A DNA stretch of 64,000 nucleotides from the NCBI RefSeq assembly GCF_964340395.1, contig NC_135561.1, positions 23,062,486-23,126,485 of the forward strand, in the 5' to 3' direction. The position numbers were made by a program, and so were the translations under genes. The DNA is from Glandiceps talaboti. Its lineage: Eukaryota; Hemichordata; Enteropneusta; Spengelidae. Within the stretch, counting starts at the first letter, position 1. Each line of letters begins with the position of its first letter. Shown here piece after piece: positions 53,201-64,000 of this stretch. Under the pieces are notes generated by a model. The model saw nothing but the letters and a program-made list of their open reading frames with translations, ran no database searches and was not told where the DNA came from.

Positions 53201-56200
53201 TTGACTTGTAAGCCCATTATATATTATACACTAATTGTAGTGACTTGTAAGCCCATTATATATTATACACTAATTGTACTGACTTGTAAGCCTGTTATAT
53301 ATTATACACTAATTGTATTGACTTGTAAGCCTGTTATATATTATACACTAATTGTACTGACTTGTAAGCCCATTATGTATTATACACTAATTGTAGTGAC
53401 TTGTAAGCCTGTTATATATTATACACTAACTGTAGTGACTTGTAAGCCCATTATATATTATACACTAATTGTACTGACTTGTAAGCCCATTATATATTAT
53501 ACACTAACTGTAGTGACTTGTAAGCCCGTTATATATTATACACTAACTGTAGTGACTTGTAAGCCCATTATATATTATACACTAATTGTACTGACTTGTA
53601 AGCCCATTATATATTATACACTAATTGTAGTGACTTGTAAGCCCATTATGTATTATACACTAATTGTATTGACTTGTAAGCCCATTATATATTATACACT
53701 AATTGTAGTGACTTGTAAGCCTGTTATATATTATACACTAATTGTAGTGACTTGTAAGCCCATTATATATTATACACTAATTGTATTGACTTGTAAGCCC
53801 ATTATATATTATACACTAATTGTAGTGACTTGTAAGCCCATTATATATTATACACTAATTGTACTGACTTGTAAGCCTGTTATATATTATACACTAATTG
53901 TATTGACTTGTAAGCCTGTTATATATTATACACTAATTGTACTGACTTGTAAGCCCATTATGTATTATACACTAATTGTAGTGACTTGTAAGCCTGTTAT
54001 ATATTATACACTAATTGTAGTGACTTGTAAGACTGTTATATATTATACACTAATTGTAGTGACTTGTAAGCCCATTATATATTATACACTAATTGTACTG
54101 ACTTGTAAGCCTGTTATATATTATACACTAACTGTAGTGACTTGTAAGCCCATTATGTATTATACACTAATTGTAGTGACTTGTAAGCCCATTATATATT
54201 ATACACTAATTGTATTGACTTGTAAGCCTGTTATATATTATACACTAATTGTACTGACTTGTAAGCCCATTATGTATTATACACTAATTGTAGTGACTTG
54301 TAAGACTGTTATATATTATACACTAATTGTACTGACTTGTAAGCCCATTATATATTATACACTAATTGTAGTGAATTGTAAGCCCATTATATATTATACA
54401 CTAATTGTAGTGACTTGTAAGCCCATTATATATTATACACTAATTGTAGTGAATTGTAAGCCCATTATATATTATACACTAATTGTAGTGAATTGTAAGC
54501 CCATTATATATTATACACTAATTGTACTGACTTGTAAGCCTGTTATATATTATACACTAACTGTAGTGACTTGTAAGCCTGGTATAAATTATACACTAAC
54601 TGTAGTGACTTGTAAGACTGTTATATATTATACACTAATTGTACTGACTTGTAAGCCTGTTATATATTATACACTAATTGTACTGACTTGTAAGCCCATT
54701 ATATATTATACACTAATTGTATTGACTTGTAAGCCCATTATATATTATACACTAATTGTAGTGAATTGTAAGCCCATTATATATTATACACTAATTGTAG
54801 TGAATTGTAAGCCTGTTATATATTATACACTAATTGTAGTGACTTGTAAGCCCATTATATATTATAAACTAATTGTAGTGAATTGTAAGCCCATTATATA
54901 TTATACACTAATTGTAGTGACTTGTAAGCCCATTATGTATTATACACTAATTGTACTGACTTGTAAGCCCATTATGTATTATACACTAATTGTAGTGACT
55001 TGTAAGCCCATTATATATTATACACTAATTGTATTGACTTGTAAGCCCATTATGTATTATACACTAATTGTACTGACTTGTAAGCCCATTATATATTATA
55101 CACTAATTGTAGTGAATTGTGAACCCATTATATATTATACACTTATTGTAGTGAATTGTAAGCCCATTATATATTATACACTAATTGTAGTGAATTGTAA
55201 GCCCATTATATATTATACACTAATTGTACTGACTTGTAAGCCCATTATGTATTATACACTAATTGTACTGACTTGTAAGACTGTTATATAGTATACACTA
55301 ATTGTACTGACTTGTAAGCCCATTATATATTATACACTAATTGTAGTGAATTGTAAGCCCATTATATATTATACACTAATTGTAGTGAATTGTAAGCCCA
55401 TTATATATTATACACTAATTGTAGTGAATTGTAAGCCCATTATATATTATACACTTATTGTACTGACTTGTAAGCCTGTTATATATTATACACTAATTGT
55501 AGTGAATTGTAAGCCCATTATATATTATACACTAGTTGTAGTGACTTGTAAGCCCATTATATATTATACACTAATTGTAGTGAATTGTAAGACTGTTATA
55601 TATTATACACTAATTGTAGTGACTTGTAAGCCCATTATATATTATACACTAATTGTAGTGACTTGTAAGCCCGTTATATATTATACACTAATGGTAGTGA
55701 CTTGTAAGCCCATTATATATTATACACTAACTGTAGTGACTTGTAAGCCCGTTATATATTATACACTAACTGTAGTGACTTGTAAGCCCATTATATATTA
55801 TACACTAATTGTAGTGACTTGTAAGCCCATTATATATTATACACTAATTGTAGTGACTTGTAAGCCCATTATATATTATACACTAATTGTACTGACTTGT
55901 AAGCCTGTTATATATTATACACTAATTGTATTGACTTGTAAGCCTGTTATATATTATACACTAATTGTACTGACTTGTAAGCCCATTATGTATTATACAC
56001 TAATTGTAGTGACTTGTAAGCCTGTTATATATTATACACTAACTGTAGTGACTTGTAAGCCCATTATATATTATACACTAATTGTACTGACTTGTAAGCC
56101 CATTATATATTATACACTAATTGTACTGACTTGTAAGCCTGTTATATATTATACACTAATTGTACTGACTTGTAAGCCCATTATATATTATACAGTAATT

Positions 56201-59200
56201 GTACTGACCTGTAAGCCCATTATATATTATACACTAATTGTACTGACTTGTAAGCCCATTATATATTATACACTAATTGTACTGACTTGTAAGCCCATTA
56301 TATATTATACACTAATTGTACTGACTTGTAAGCCTGTTATATATTATACACTAATTGTAGTGACTTGTAAACCCATTATATATTATACAGTAATTGTACT
56401 GACCTGTAAGCCCATTATATATTATACACTAATTGTAGTGACTTGTAAACCAATTATATATTATACACTAATTGTACTGACTTGTAAGCCTGTTATATAT
56501 TATACACTAATTGTACTGACTTGTAAGCCTGTTATATATTATACACTTATTGTACTGACTTGTAAGCCTGTTATATATTATACACTAACTGTAGTGACTT
56601 GTAAGCCTGTTATAAATTATACACTAATTGTAGTGACTTGTAAGACTGTTATATATTATACACTAATTGTACTGACTTGTAACCCTGTTATATATTATAC
56701 ACTAATTGTACTGACTTGTAAGCCCATTATATATTATACACTAATTGTAGTGACTTGTAAGCCCATTATATATTATACACTAATTGTAGTGACTTGTAAG
56801 CCCATTATATATTATACACTAACTGTAGTGACTTGTAAGACTGTTATATATTATACACTAATTGTACTGACTTGTAACCCTGTTATATATTATACACTAA
56901 TTGTACTGACTTGTAAGCCCATTATATATTATACACTAATTGTATTGACTTGTAAGCCCATTATATATTATACACTAATTGTAGTGAATTGTAAGCCCAT
57001 TATATATTATACACTAATTGTAGTGAATTGTAAGCCTGTTATATATTATACACTAATTGTAGTGACTTGTAAGCCCATTATATATTATAAACTAATTGTA
57101 GTGAATTGTAAGCCCATTATATATTATACACTAATTGTAGTGACTTGTAAGCCCATTATGTATTATACACTAATTGTACTGACTTGTAAGCCCATTATGT
57201 ATTATACACTAATTGTACTGACTTGTAAGCCCATTATATATTATACACTAATTGTAGTGACTTGTAAGCCCATTATGTATTATACACTAATTGTACTGAC
57301 TTGTAAGCCCATTATATATTATACACTAATTGTAGTGACTTGTAAGCCCATTATATATTATACACTAATTGTAGTGACTTGTAAGACTGTTATATATTAT
57401 ACACTAATTGTAGTGACTTGTAAGACTGTTATATATTATACACTAATTGTACTGACTTGTAAGCCTGTTATATATTATACACTAATTGTAGTGAATTGTA
57501 AGCCCATTATATATTATACACTAATTGTAGTGACTTGTAAGACTGTTATATATTATACACTAATTGTAGTGACTTGTAAGACTGTTATATATTATACACT
57601 AATTGTACTGACTTGTAAGCCTGTTATATATTATACACTAATTGTAGTGAATTGTAAGCCTGTTATATATTATACACTAATTGTAGTGACTTGTAAGCCC
57701 ATTATATATTATACACTAATTGTAGTGAATAGTAAACACATTATATATTATACACTAATTGTAGTGAATTGTAAGCCCATTATATATTATACACTAATTG
57801 TAGTGACTTGTAAGACTGTTATATATTATACACTAATTGTAGTGACTTGTAAGACTGTTATATATTATACACTAATTGTACTGACTTGTAAGCCCATTAT
57901 ATATTATACACTAATTGTAGTGACTTGTAAGACTGTTATATATTATACACTAATTGTAGTGACTTGTAACCCTGTTATATATTATACACTAATTGTACTG
58001 ACTTGTAAGCCCATTATATATTATACACTAATTGTAGTGACTTGTAAGCCCATTATATATTATACACTAATTGTACTGACTTGTAAGCCCATTATATATT
58101 ATACACTAATTGTAGTGACTTGTAAGCCCATTATATATTATACACTAATTGTAGTGACTTGTAAGACTGTTATATATTATACACTAATTGTAGTGACTTG
58201 TAAGCCCATTATATATTATACACTAATTGTATTGACTTGTAAGCCCATTATATATTATACACTAATTGTAGTGACTTGTAAGCCTGTTATATATTATACA
58301 CTAATTGTAGTGACTTGTAAGCCCATTATGTATTATACACTAATTGTAGTGAATTGTAAGCCTGTTATATATTATACACTAATTGTACTGACTTGTAAGC
58401 CCATTATATATTGTACACTAATTGTACTGACTTGTAAGCCCATTATATATTATACACTAATTGTAGTGACTTGTAAGCCCATTATATATTATACACTAAT
58501 TGTACTGACTTGTAAGCCCATTATGTATTATACACTAATTGTAGTGAATTGTAAGCCCATTATATATTATACACTAATTGTACTGACTTGTAAGCCTGTT
58601 ATATATTATACACTAATGGTAGTGAATTGTAAGCCCATTATGTATTATACACTAATTGTAGTGACTTGTAAGACTGTTATATATTATACACTAATTGTAC
58701 TGACTTGTAAGCCCATTATATATTGTACACTAATTGTACTGACTTGTAAGCCCATTATATATTATACACTAATTTTAGTGAATTGTAAGCCCTTTATATA
58801 TTATACACTAATTGTAGTGACTTGTAAGCCCATTATATATTATACACTAATTGTACTGACTTGTAAGCCCATTATGTATTATACACTAATTGTAGTGACT
58901 TGTAAGCCTGTTATATATTATACACTAATTATACTGACTTGTAAGCCCATTATGTATTATACACTAATTGTAGTGACTTGTAAGCCCATTATATATTATA
59001 CACTAATTGTACTGACTTGTAAGCCCATTATGTATTATACACTAATTGTAGTGACTTGTAAGCCCATTATATATTATACACTAATTGTAGTGACTTGTAA
59101 GCCCCTTATATATTATACACTAATTGTAGTGACTTGTAAGACTGTTATATATTATACACTAATTGTACTGACTTGTAAGCCCATTATATATTATACACTA

Positions 59201-61733
59201 ATTGTATTGACTTGTAAGCCCATTATATATTATACACTAATTGTAGTGAATTGTAAGCCCATTATATATTATACACTAATTGTACTGACTTGTAAGCCTG
59301 TTATATATTATACACTAACTGTAGTGACTTGTAAGCCTGTTATAAATTATAAACTAACTATAGTGACTTGTAAGACAGTTATATATTATACACTAATTGT
59401 ACTGACTTGTAACCCTGTTATATATTATACACTAATTGTACTGACTTGTAAGCCCATTATATATTATACACTAATTGTATTGACTTGTAAGCCCATTATA
59501 TATTATACACTAATTGTAGTGAATTGTAAGCCCATTATATATTATACACTAATTGTAGTGAATTGTAAGCCTGTTATATATTATACACTAATTGTAGTGA
59601 CTTGTAACCCCATTATATATTATAAACTAATTGTAGTGAATTGTAAGCCCATTATATATTATACACTAATTGTAATGACTTGTAAGCCCATTATGTATTA
59701 TAAACTAATTGTACTGACTTGTAAGCCCATTATGTATTATACACTAATTGTAGTGACTTGTAAGCCCATTATATATTATACACTAATTGTATTGACTTGT
59801 AAGCCCATTATGTATTATACACTAATTGTACTGACTTGTAAGCCCATTATATATTATACACTAATTGTAGTGAATTGTGAACCCATTATATATTATACAC
59901 TTATTGTAGTGAATTGTAAGCCCATTATATATTATACACTAATTGTAGTGAATTGTAAGCCCATTATATATTATACACTAATTGTACTGACTTGTAAGCC
60001 CATTATGTATTATACACTAATTGTACTGACTTGTAAGACTGTTATATAGTATACACTAATTGTACTGACTTGTAAGCCCATTATATATTATACACTAATA
60101 GTAGTAAATTATAAGCCCATTATATATAATACACTAATTGTAGTGAATTGTAAGCCCATTATATATTATACACTAATTGTAGTGAATTGTAAGCCCATTA
60201 TATATTATACACTTATTGTACTGACTTGTAAGCCTGTTATATATTATACACTAATTGTAGTGAATTGTAAGCCCATTATATATTATACACTAATTGTAGT
60301 GACTTGTAAGCCCATTATATATTATACACTAATTGTAGTGACTTGTAAGCCTGTTATATATTATACACTAATTGTATTGACTTGTAAGCCCATTATATAT
60401 TGTACACTAATTGTATTGACTTGTAAGCCCATTATATATTATACACTAATTGTAGTGACTTGTAAGCCTGTTATATATTATACACTAATTGTAGTGACTT
60501 GTAAGCCTGTTATATATTATACACTAATTGTATTGACTTGTAAGCCCATTATATATTATACACTAATTGTAGTGACTTGTAAGCCTGTTATATATTATAC
60601 ACTAATTGTATTGACTTGTAAGCCCATTATATATTATACACTAATTGTAGTGAATAGTAAACACATTATATATTATACACTAATTGTAGTGACTTGTAAG
60701 CCCATTATGTATTATACACTAATTGTATTGACTTGTAAGCCCATTATATATTATACACTAATTGTACTGACTTGTAAGCCCATTATATATTATACACTAA
60801 TTGTACTGACTTGTAAGCCCATTATATATTATACACTAATTGTAGTGAATTGTAAGCCCATTATATATTATACACTAATTGTAGTGAATTGTAAGCCTGT
60901 TATATATTATACACTAATTGTAGTGACTTGTAAGCCCATTATATATTATAAACTAATTGTATTGACTTGTAAGCCTGTTATATATTATACACTTATTGTA
61001 CTGACTTGTAAGCCTGTTATATATTATACACTAATTGTAGTGAATTGTAAGCCCATTATATATTATACACTAATTGTATTGACTTGTAAGCCTGTTATAT
61101 ATTATACACTAATTGTAGTGACTTGTAAGCCCATTATATATTATACACTAATTGTATTGACTTGTAAGACTGTTATATATTATACACTAATTGTAGTGAA
61201 TTGTAAGCCCATTATATATTATACACTAATTGTAGTGACTTGTAAGCCTGTTATATATTATACACTAATTGTATTGACTTGTAAGCCCATTATATATTAT
61301 ACACTAATTGTAGTGACTTGTAAGCCCATTATGTATTATACACTAATTGTAGTGACTTGTAAGCCCATTATATATTATACACTAATTGTATTGACTTGTA
61401 AGCCCATTATATATTATACACTAATTGTAGTGACTTGTAAGCCTGTTATATATTATACACTAATTGTATTGACTTGTAAGCCCATTATATATTATACACT
61501 AATTGTAGTGACTTGTAAGCCCATTATGTATTATACACTAATTGTAGTGACTTGTAAGCCCATTATATATTATACACTAATTGTATTGACTTGTAAGCCC
61601 ATTATATATTATACACTAATTGTAGTGACTTGTAAGCCTGTTATATATTATACACTAATTGTAGTGAATTGTAAGCCTGTTATATATTATACACTAATTG
61701 TAGTGACTTGTAAGCCTGTTATATATTATACAC
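50261..61733. repeat. Giant 39-bp minisatellite, about 294 copies
   Basis: The unit is CACTAATTGTAGTGACTTG then TAAGCCCATTATATATTATA. Variable sites: TAGTGA/TACTGA/TATTGA, ACTTG/AATTG, CCCATT/CCTGTT/GACTGTT, TATATATT/TATGTATT, AATTG/AACTG. The unit is 13 codons with no stop in one frame, giving spurious 'proteins' of hundreds to 1567 residues with repeat (V/L)(T/N)CKPIIYYTLIV. They are interrupted only where a unit has TATATAGTATAC (stops ending at 52444, 55291, 60049). No ATG context, signal or domain supports translation, and the array lies inside an intron. Confidence 0.98.
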
Positions 61734-62271
61734 GCTCTGTCAATTTGATATTGTACAGCTCTTACATACTATGAACATCACATGTAGAGTCAATTGTTGA
61801 CTGAAGGGAAGAATACACATCAGACTTCTTTACTTGATATCTGTTTGAATTTACATGAAGCGGGCAATATCATAATGTTGAAAAGTAGTCAGAATTTCTA
61901 TAAATACTATTTTTAGTGTAGGAATTATGGTCATCATGTTCTGCAGCTGATGATATACATAATGAACTCTAGATAGAGCAACATGTTAGTTACATATAGA
62001 TGCCCGTGTGTGAATATTGGTTTTAACAATAGTCCGATGAAAAGAAGCGTTTGTCATTGGGAATTATTTAGTCTACCTGTAGACTCCAAGGACTAGCGCT
62101 ACTACGTTATTTGCTATGATCCTAACTGACATTTTGATGTCCTTTTCTACTACGTTATTTGCTATGATCCTAACTGACATTTTGATGTCCTTTTCTAGGA
62201 CAGAGAAATTCAAATCAGATTTTGACAAAACTGGATACTGTTTTAACATAACACTTGACTGATTATTTCAG
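61734..62271. other. End of Rap-GAP intron 4
   Basis: Non-repetitive except for a 50-bp direct tandem duplication (TACTACGTTATTTGCTATGA at about 62098 and 62148). Ends in the acceptor of exon 5. Confidence 0.75.
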
Positions 62272-62496
62272 TTACAGAGAAAACGTCACATTGGCAATGA
62301 CATATTATGTGTGGTTTTCCTTGAGGGTGAAAATACAGAGTTTATTCCAAATAGTATCAAATCTCATTTCCTACATACCTTCATCGTAGTCAGGTTAATC
62401 CTTACCAAACCATTAAAGTTTGCCGTCTCTGTTGTGTCACGTGACGATGTACCAGCCTACAGTCCACCATTGTCAGAGGGTCACATATTTCAAAAG
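62272..62496 (+). CDS. RAP1GAP-like: LIM-domain Rap GTPase-activating protein, exon 5 (catalytic Asn)
   Basis: 225 nt, 75 codons, phase 0 at both ends; acceptor TTATTTCAG, donor CAAAAG|GTAATC. It encodes LQRKRHIGNDILCVVF, LEGENTEFIPNSIKSHFLHT, FIVVRLILTKPLKFAVSV and VSRDDVPAYSPPLSEGHIFQ. KRHIGND carries the catalytic 'asparagine thumb' (Asn of GND, residue 361 by my numbering; the equivalent of RAP1GAP Asn290) that Rap-GAPs use instead of an arginine finger. FxPxxIxSxFLHxxxVV and VTxRDDVPxxxPPLP also fit the family. All key residues are intact, so the protein should be active. The C-terminal helices (FxxFLLxKLxNAE in relatives) must lie beyond the window. Confidence 0.96.
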
Positions 62497-62689
62497 GTAA
62501 TCAAAGTGTATAGTCTATTTATATCATTTAGATATCTTTTTTTTATGTTTTGTGTTACTTTATTTCATCTATCTGTGATACACAAGTCAGATAACATTTC
62601 AGTGCAACACTGTCTCCCAAGGAAACATGCTGCAAGATGATTGATGCAGCAAAACCCATCCACTACAGATGGACAAAATATACTAGTAC

Positions 62690-63135
62690 CTTAAAACAAA
62701 ACAGACTAGCATTATACTTGTACATAGACTAGCTTTATACTTGTACACTGACTAGCTTTATACTTGTACACATACTAGCTTTATACTTGTACACTGACTA
62801 GCATTACTTGTACACATACTAGCTTTATACTTGTACACTGACTAGCTTTATGCTTGTACACAGACTAGCTTTATACTTGTACATAGCTTTATACTTGTAC
62901 ACATACTAGCTTTATACTTGCATGTACACAGACTAGCTTTAAACTTGTACACATACTACTAGATACTAGCACTATACTTATACACTGACTAGCATTACTT
63001 GTACACATACTAGCTTTATACTTGTACACACAGACTAGCTTTATACTTGTACACATACTAGCTTTATACTTGTACACATACTAGCATTACTTGTACACAT
63101 ACTAGCTTTAATTATACTTGTACACAGACTAGCTT
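62690..63135. repeat. ~23-bp minisatellite, about 19 copies
   Basis: The unit is ACTAGCTTTATACTTGTACA plus CAT or CTG or CAG. A 21-base form has ACTAGCATTACTTGTACA. Interruptions near 62945-62985 show degeneration. Confidence 0.93.
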
Positions 63136-63655
63136 TATGTTCACGAAGACAAAAAGTTATTTAAAAAACGTTAAAAATCCAAACTCGGCAATGTCCGTAA
63201 ACCTAAAATGTTCAAAGTAGGAATAGACTTGGAAACCTTCTACAAACACTTCATGTAGCTTCTATCGCCTTCTTTGACAAAGGTGAAATGAAACCCATTT
63301 CATAAACTAAGATATGTTTCATGTGCAAGTGTTTCAATGGTGTACTGTAAAAGAGTTGTTCATGTAATATGTCCAATTGTTTGGCATGTTAATTGGTAAA
63401 TTTGATATACAAGCTTTTATTTGAAATTGTTTACTTGAAAGACTTTACTCAAATAATTCTATGTCTGGATTAGCATTACCGTTGTGTTTCGGACACTAAA
63501 AGTATCTTACGTTGTCCAATGATTACATACGTAATAACAGACGTGCAGACCCTACCGCACAAAAACAAACTAAATCAGGGACATTGACAAACATCAAGAT
63601 AAACACACTGATGAAAACTGCAGCCCCAAAACCCCAACCCCAACAACCATCAAGA

Positions 63656-63656
63656 G

Positions 63657-63697
<41 letters not shown>

Positions 63698-63790
63698 GAA
63701 GAAGAAGAAGAACAACAACAACAACCAAACACACAAACAAACAAACAAACAAACAACAAAAACCCAACAACAACGACAACAACAACAACC
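63656..63790. repeat. (CAA)n-rich stretch with GAA and CAAA blocks
   Basis: About 14 CAA, 5 GAA, more CAA, then CAAACAAA. The Gln-rich frame here is a shadow; it has no splice phase linking it to exon 5. Confidence 0.92.
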
Positions 63791-63837
63791 CTCCCCAAGA
63801 AACTTAGCTAACTAGAGTCATTCAGACAGACAGATCG

Positions 63838-63990
63838 ACATACATACATACATACATACATACATACATACATGTGTGTATGTCTGAGTGCATGCATGTG
63901 TGCACGCATGTACGTATGTACATACGTACAGGACATACGGATGGATGGACAGACTGACTGACCGACCGACAGACAGACAGACAGATAGGT
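63838..63990. repeat. ACAT and GACA microsatellites
   Basis: ACAT repeats (63838-63872), then a TGTATGT/ACATACG dyad-rich segment, GGATGGAC, and GACA repeats to 63985. Confidence 0.9.
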
Positions 63991-64000
63991 ACATGATTTT

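Larger units (their letters stand above)
37848..62271 (+). other. Rap-GAP intron 4 (24.4 kb, ~96% tandem repeat)
   Basis: Between donor AAG|GTGAGA and acceptor TGATTATTTCAG. Apart from ~290 bases at the left and ~540 at the right it consists of two abutting minisatellites. The right end also has a 50-bp tandem duplication (about 62098-62197). Confidence 0.9.
62497..64000 (+). other. Rap-GAP intron 5 (part)
   Basis: Contains a ~23-bp minisatellite (62690-63135), a CAA-rich stretch (63656-63790) and ACAT/GACA microsatellites (63838-63990). I looked for the exon expected next (FLLxKLxNAE) and did not find it. Confidence 0.75.

Noticed and set aside
50276-61774. Four huge open frames (543-1567 codons) with 13-residue repeats
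   Set aside because: They are produced by a stop-free 39-bp unit; the array lies in an intron between well-supported exons, and the frames break only where one unit mutates to a stop. No start context or domain.
63512-63811. Gln-rich frame that might be the next Rap-GAP exon
   Set aside because: It is a CAA/GAA microsatellite; the next exon should encode conserved FLLxKLxNAE helices, which are absent.

Overview
The window is nuclear DNA of an animal, most likely a marine invertebrate. Its genes have spliced exons with GT..AG introns, its non-LTR retrotransposons are degraded, and it carries a Penelope-type hammerhead ribozyme and MITE-like elements. Very many di- to pentanucleotide microsatellites and minisatellites are also present. 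I cannot name the species. No rRNA, tRNA, CRISPR, operon or bacterial feature was found. Nearly every long open reading frame in the window is a tandem repeat whose unit length is a multiple of three, not a gene.

Two real protein genes can be assembled, both from short exons with matching splice phases. (1) A minus-strand gene for a secreted NIDO-domain (nidogen/SNED1/tectorin-like) protein. Exon 1 (10747-10678, signal peptide), exon 2 (4835-4687) and exon 3 (1182-1096) join into 102 codons: a signal peptide followed at once by the first part of a NIDO domain. The rest lies beyond base 1. (2) A plus-strand Rap GTPase-activating protein gene. Exons at 19604-20187, 22175-22361, 36041-36185, 37708-37847 and 62272-62496 join into 427 codons: an N-terminal LIM zinc-binding domain, a linker, and a Rap1GAP-type catalytic domain including the HIGND motif with the catalytic asparagine. 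The gene continues beyond base 64000. The two genes are divergently transcribed, and their first coding exons are about 8.9 kb apart.

Layout: 1-10.7 kb is the NIDO gene, with introns full of dispersed repeats, microsatellites, an ~0.9 kb hAT-like MITE candidate and a foldback element. 10.75-19.6 kb is intergenic. It holds a pentanucleotide array, a 27-bp minisatellite, a broken minus-strand LINE, a 60-bp minisatellite, four long (TA)n arrays and a hammerhead ribozyme. 19.6-64 kb is the Rap-GAP gene. Its introns contain minisatellites of about 37, 54 and 42 bp, a PIF/Harbinger-like MITE, a 5'-truncated LINE, several MITE or dispersed-repeat copies, and one 24.4-kb intron that is almost entirely two abutting giant minisatellites (22-bp unit, 38141-50260; 39-bp unit, 50261-61733).

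The most striking observation is that last intron. About 23.6 kb of uninterrupted tandem repeat sits between two exons of the catalytic domain. The 39-bp array shows internal duplications spaced at exactly 73, 122 and 15 units. The LIM + Rap-GAP architecture and the ribozyme between (TA)n arrays are the other leading points.
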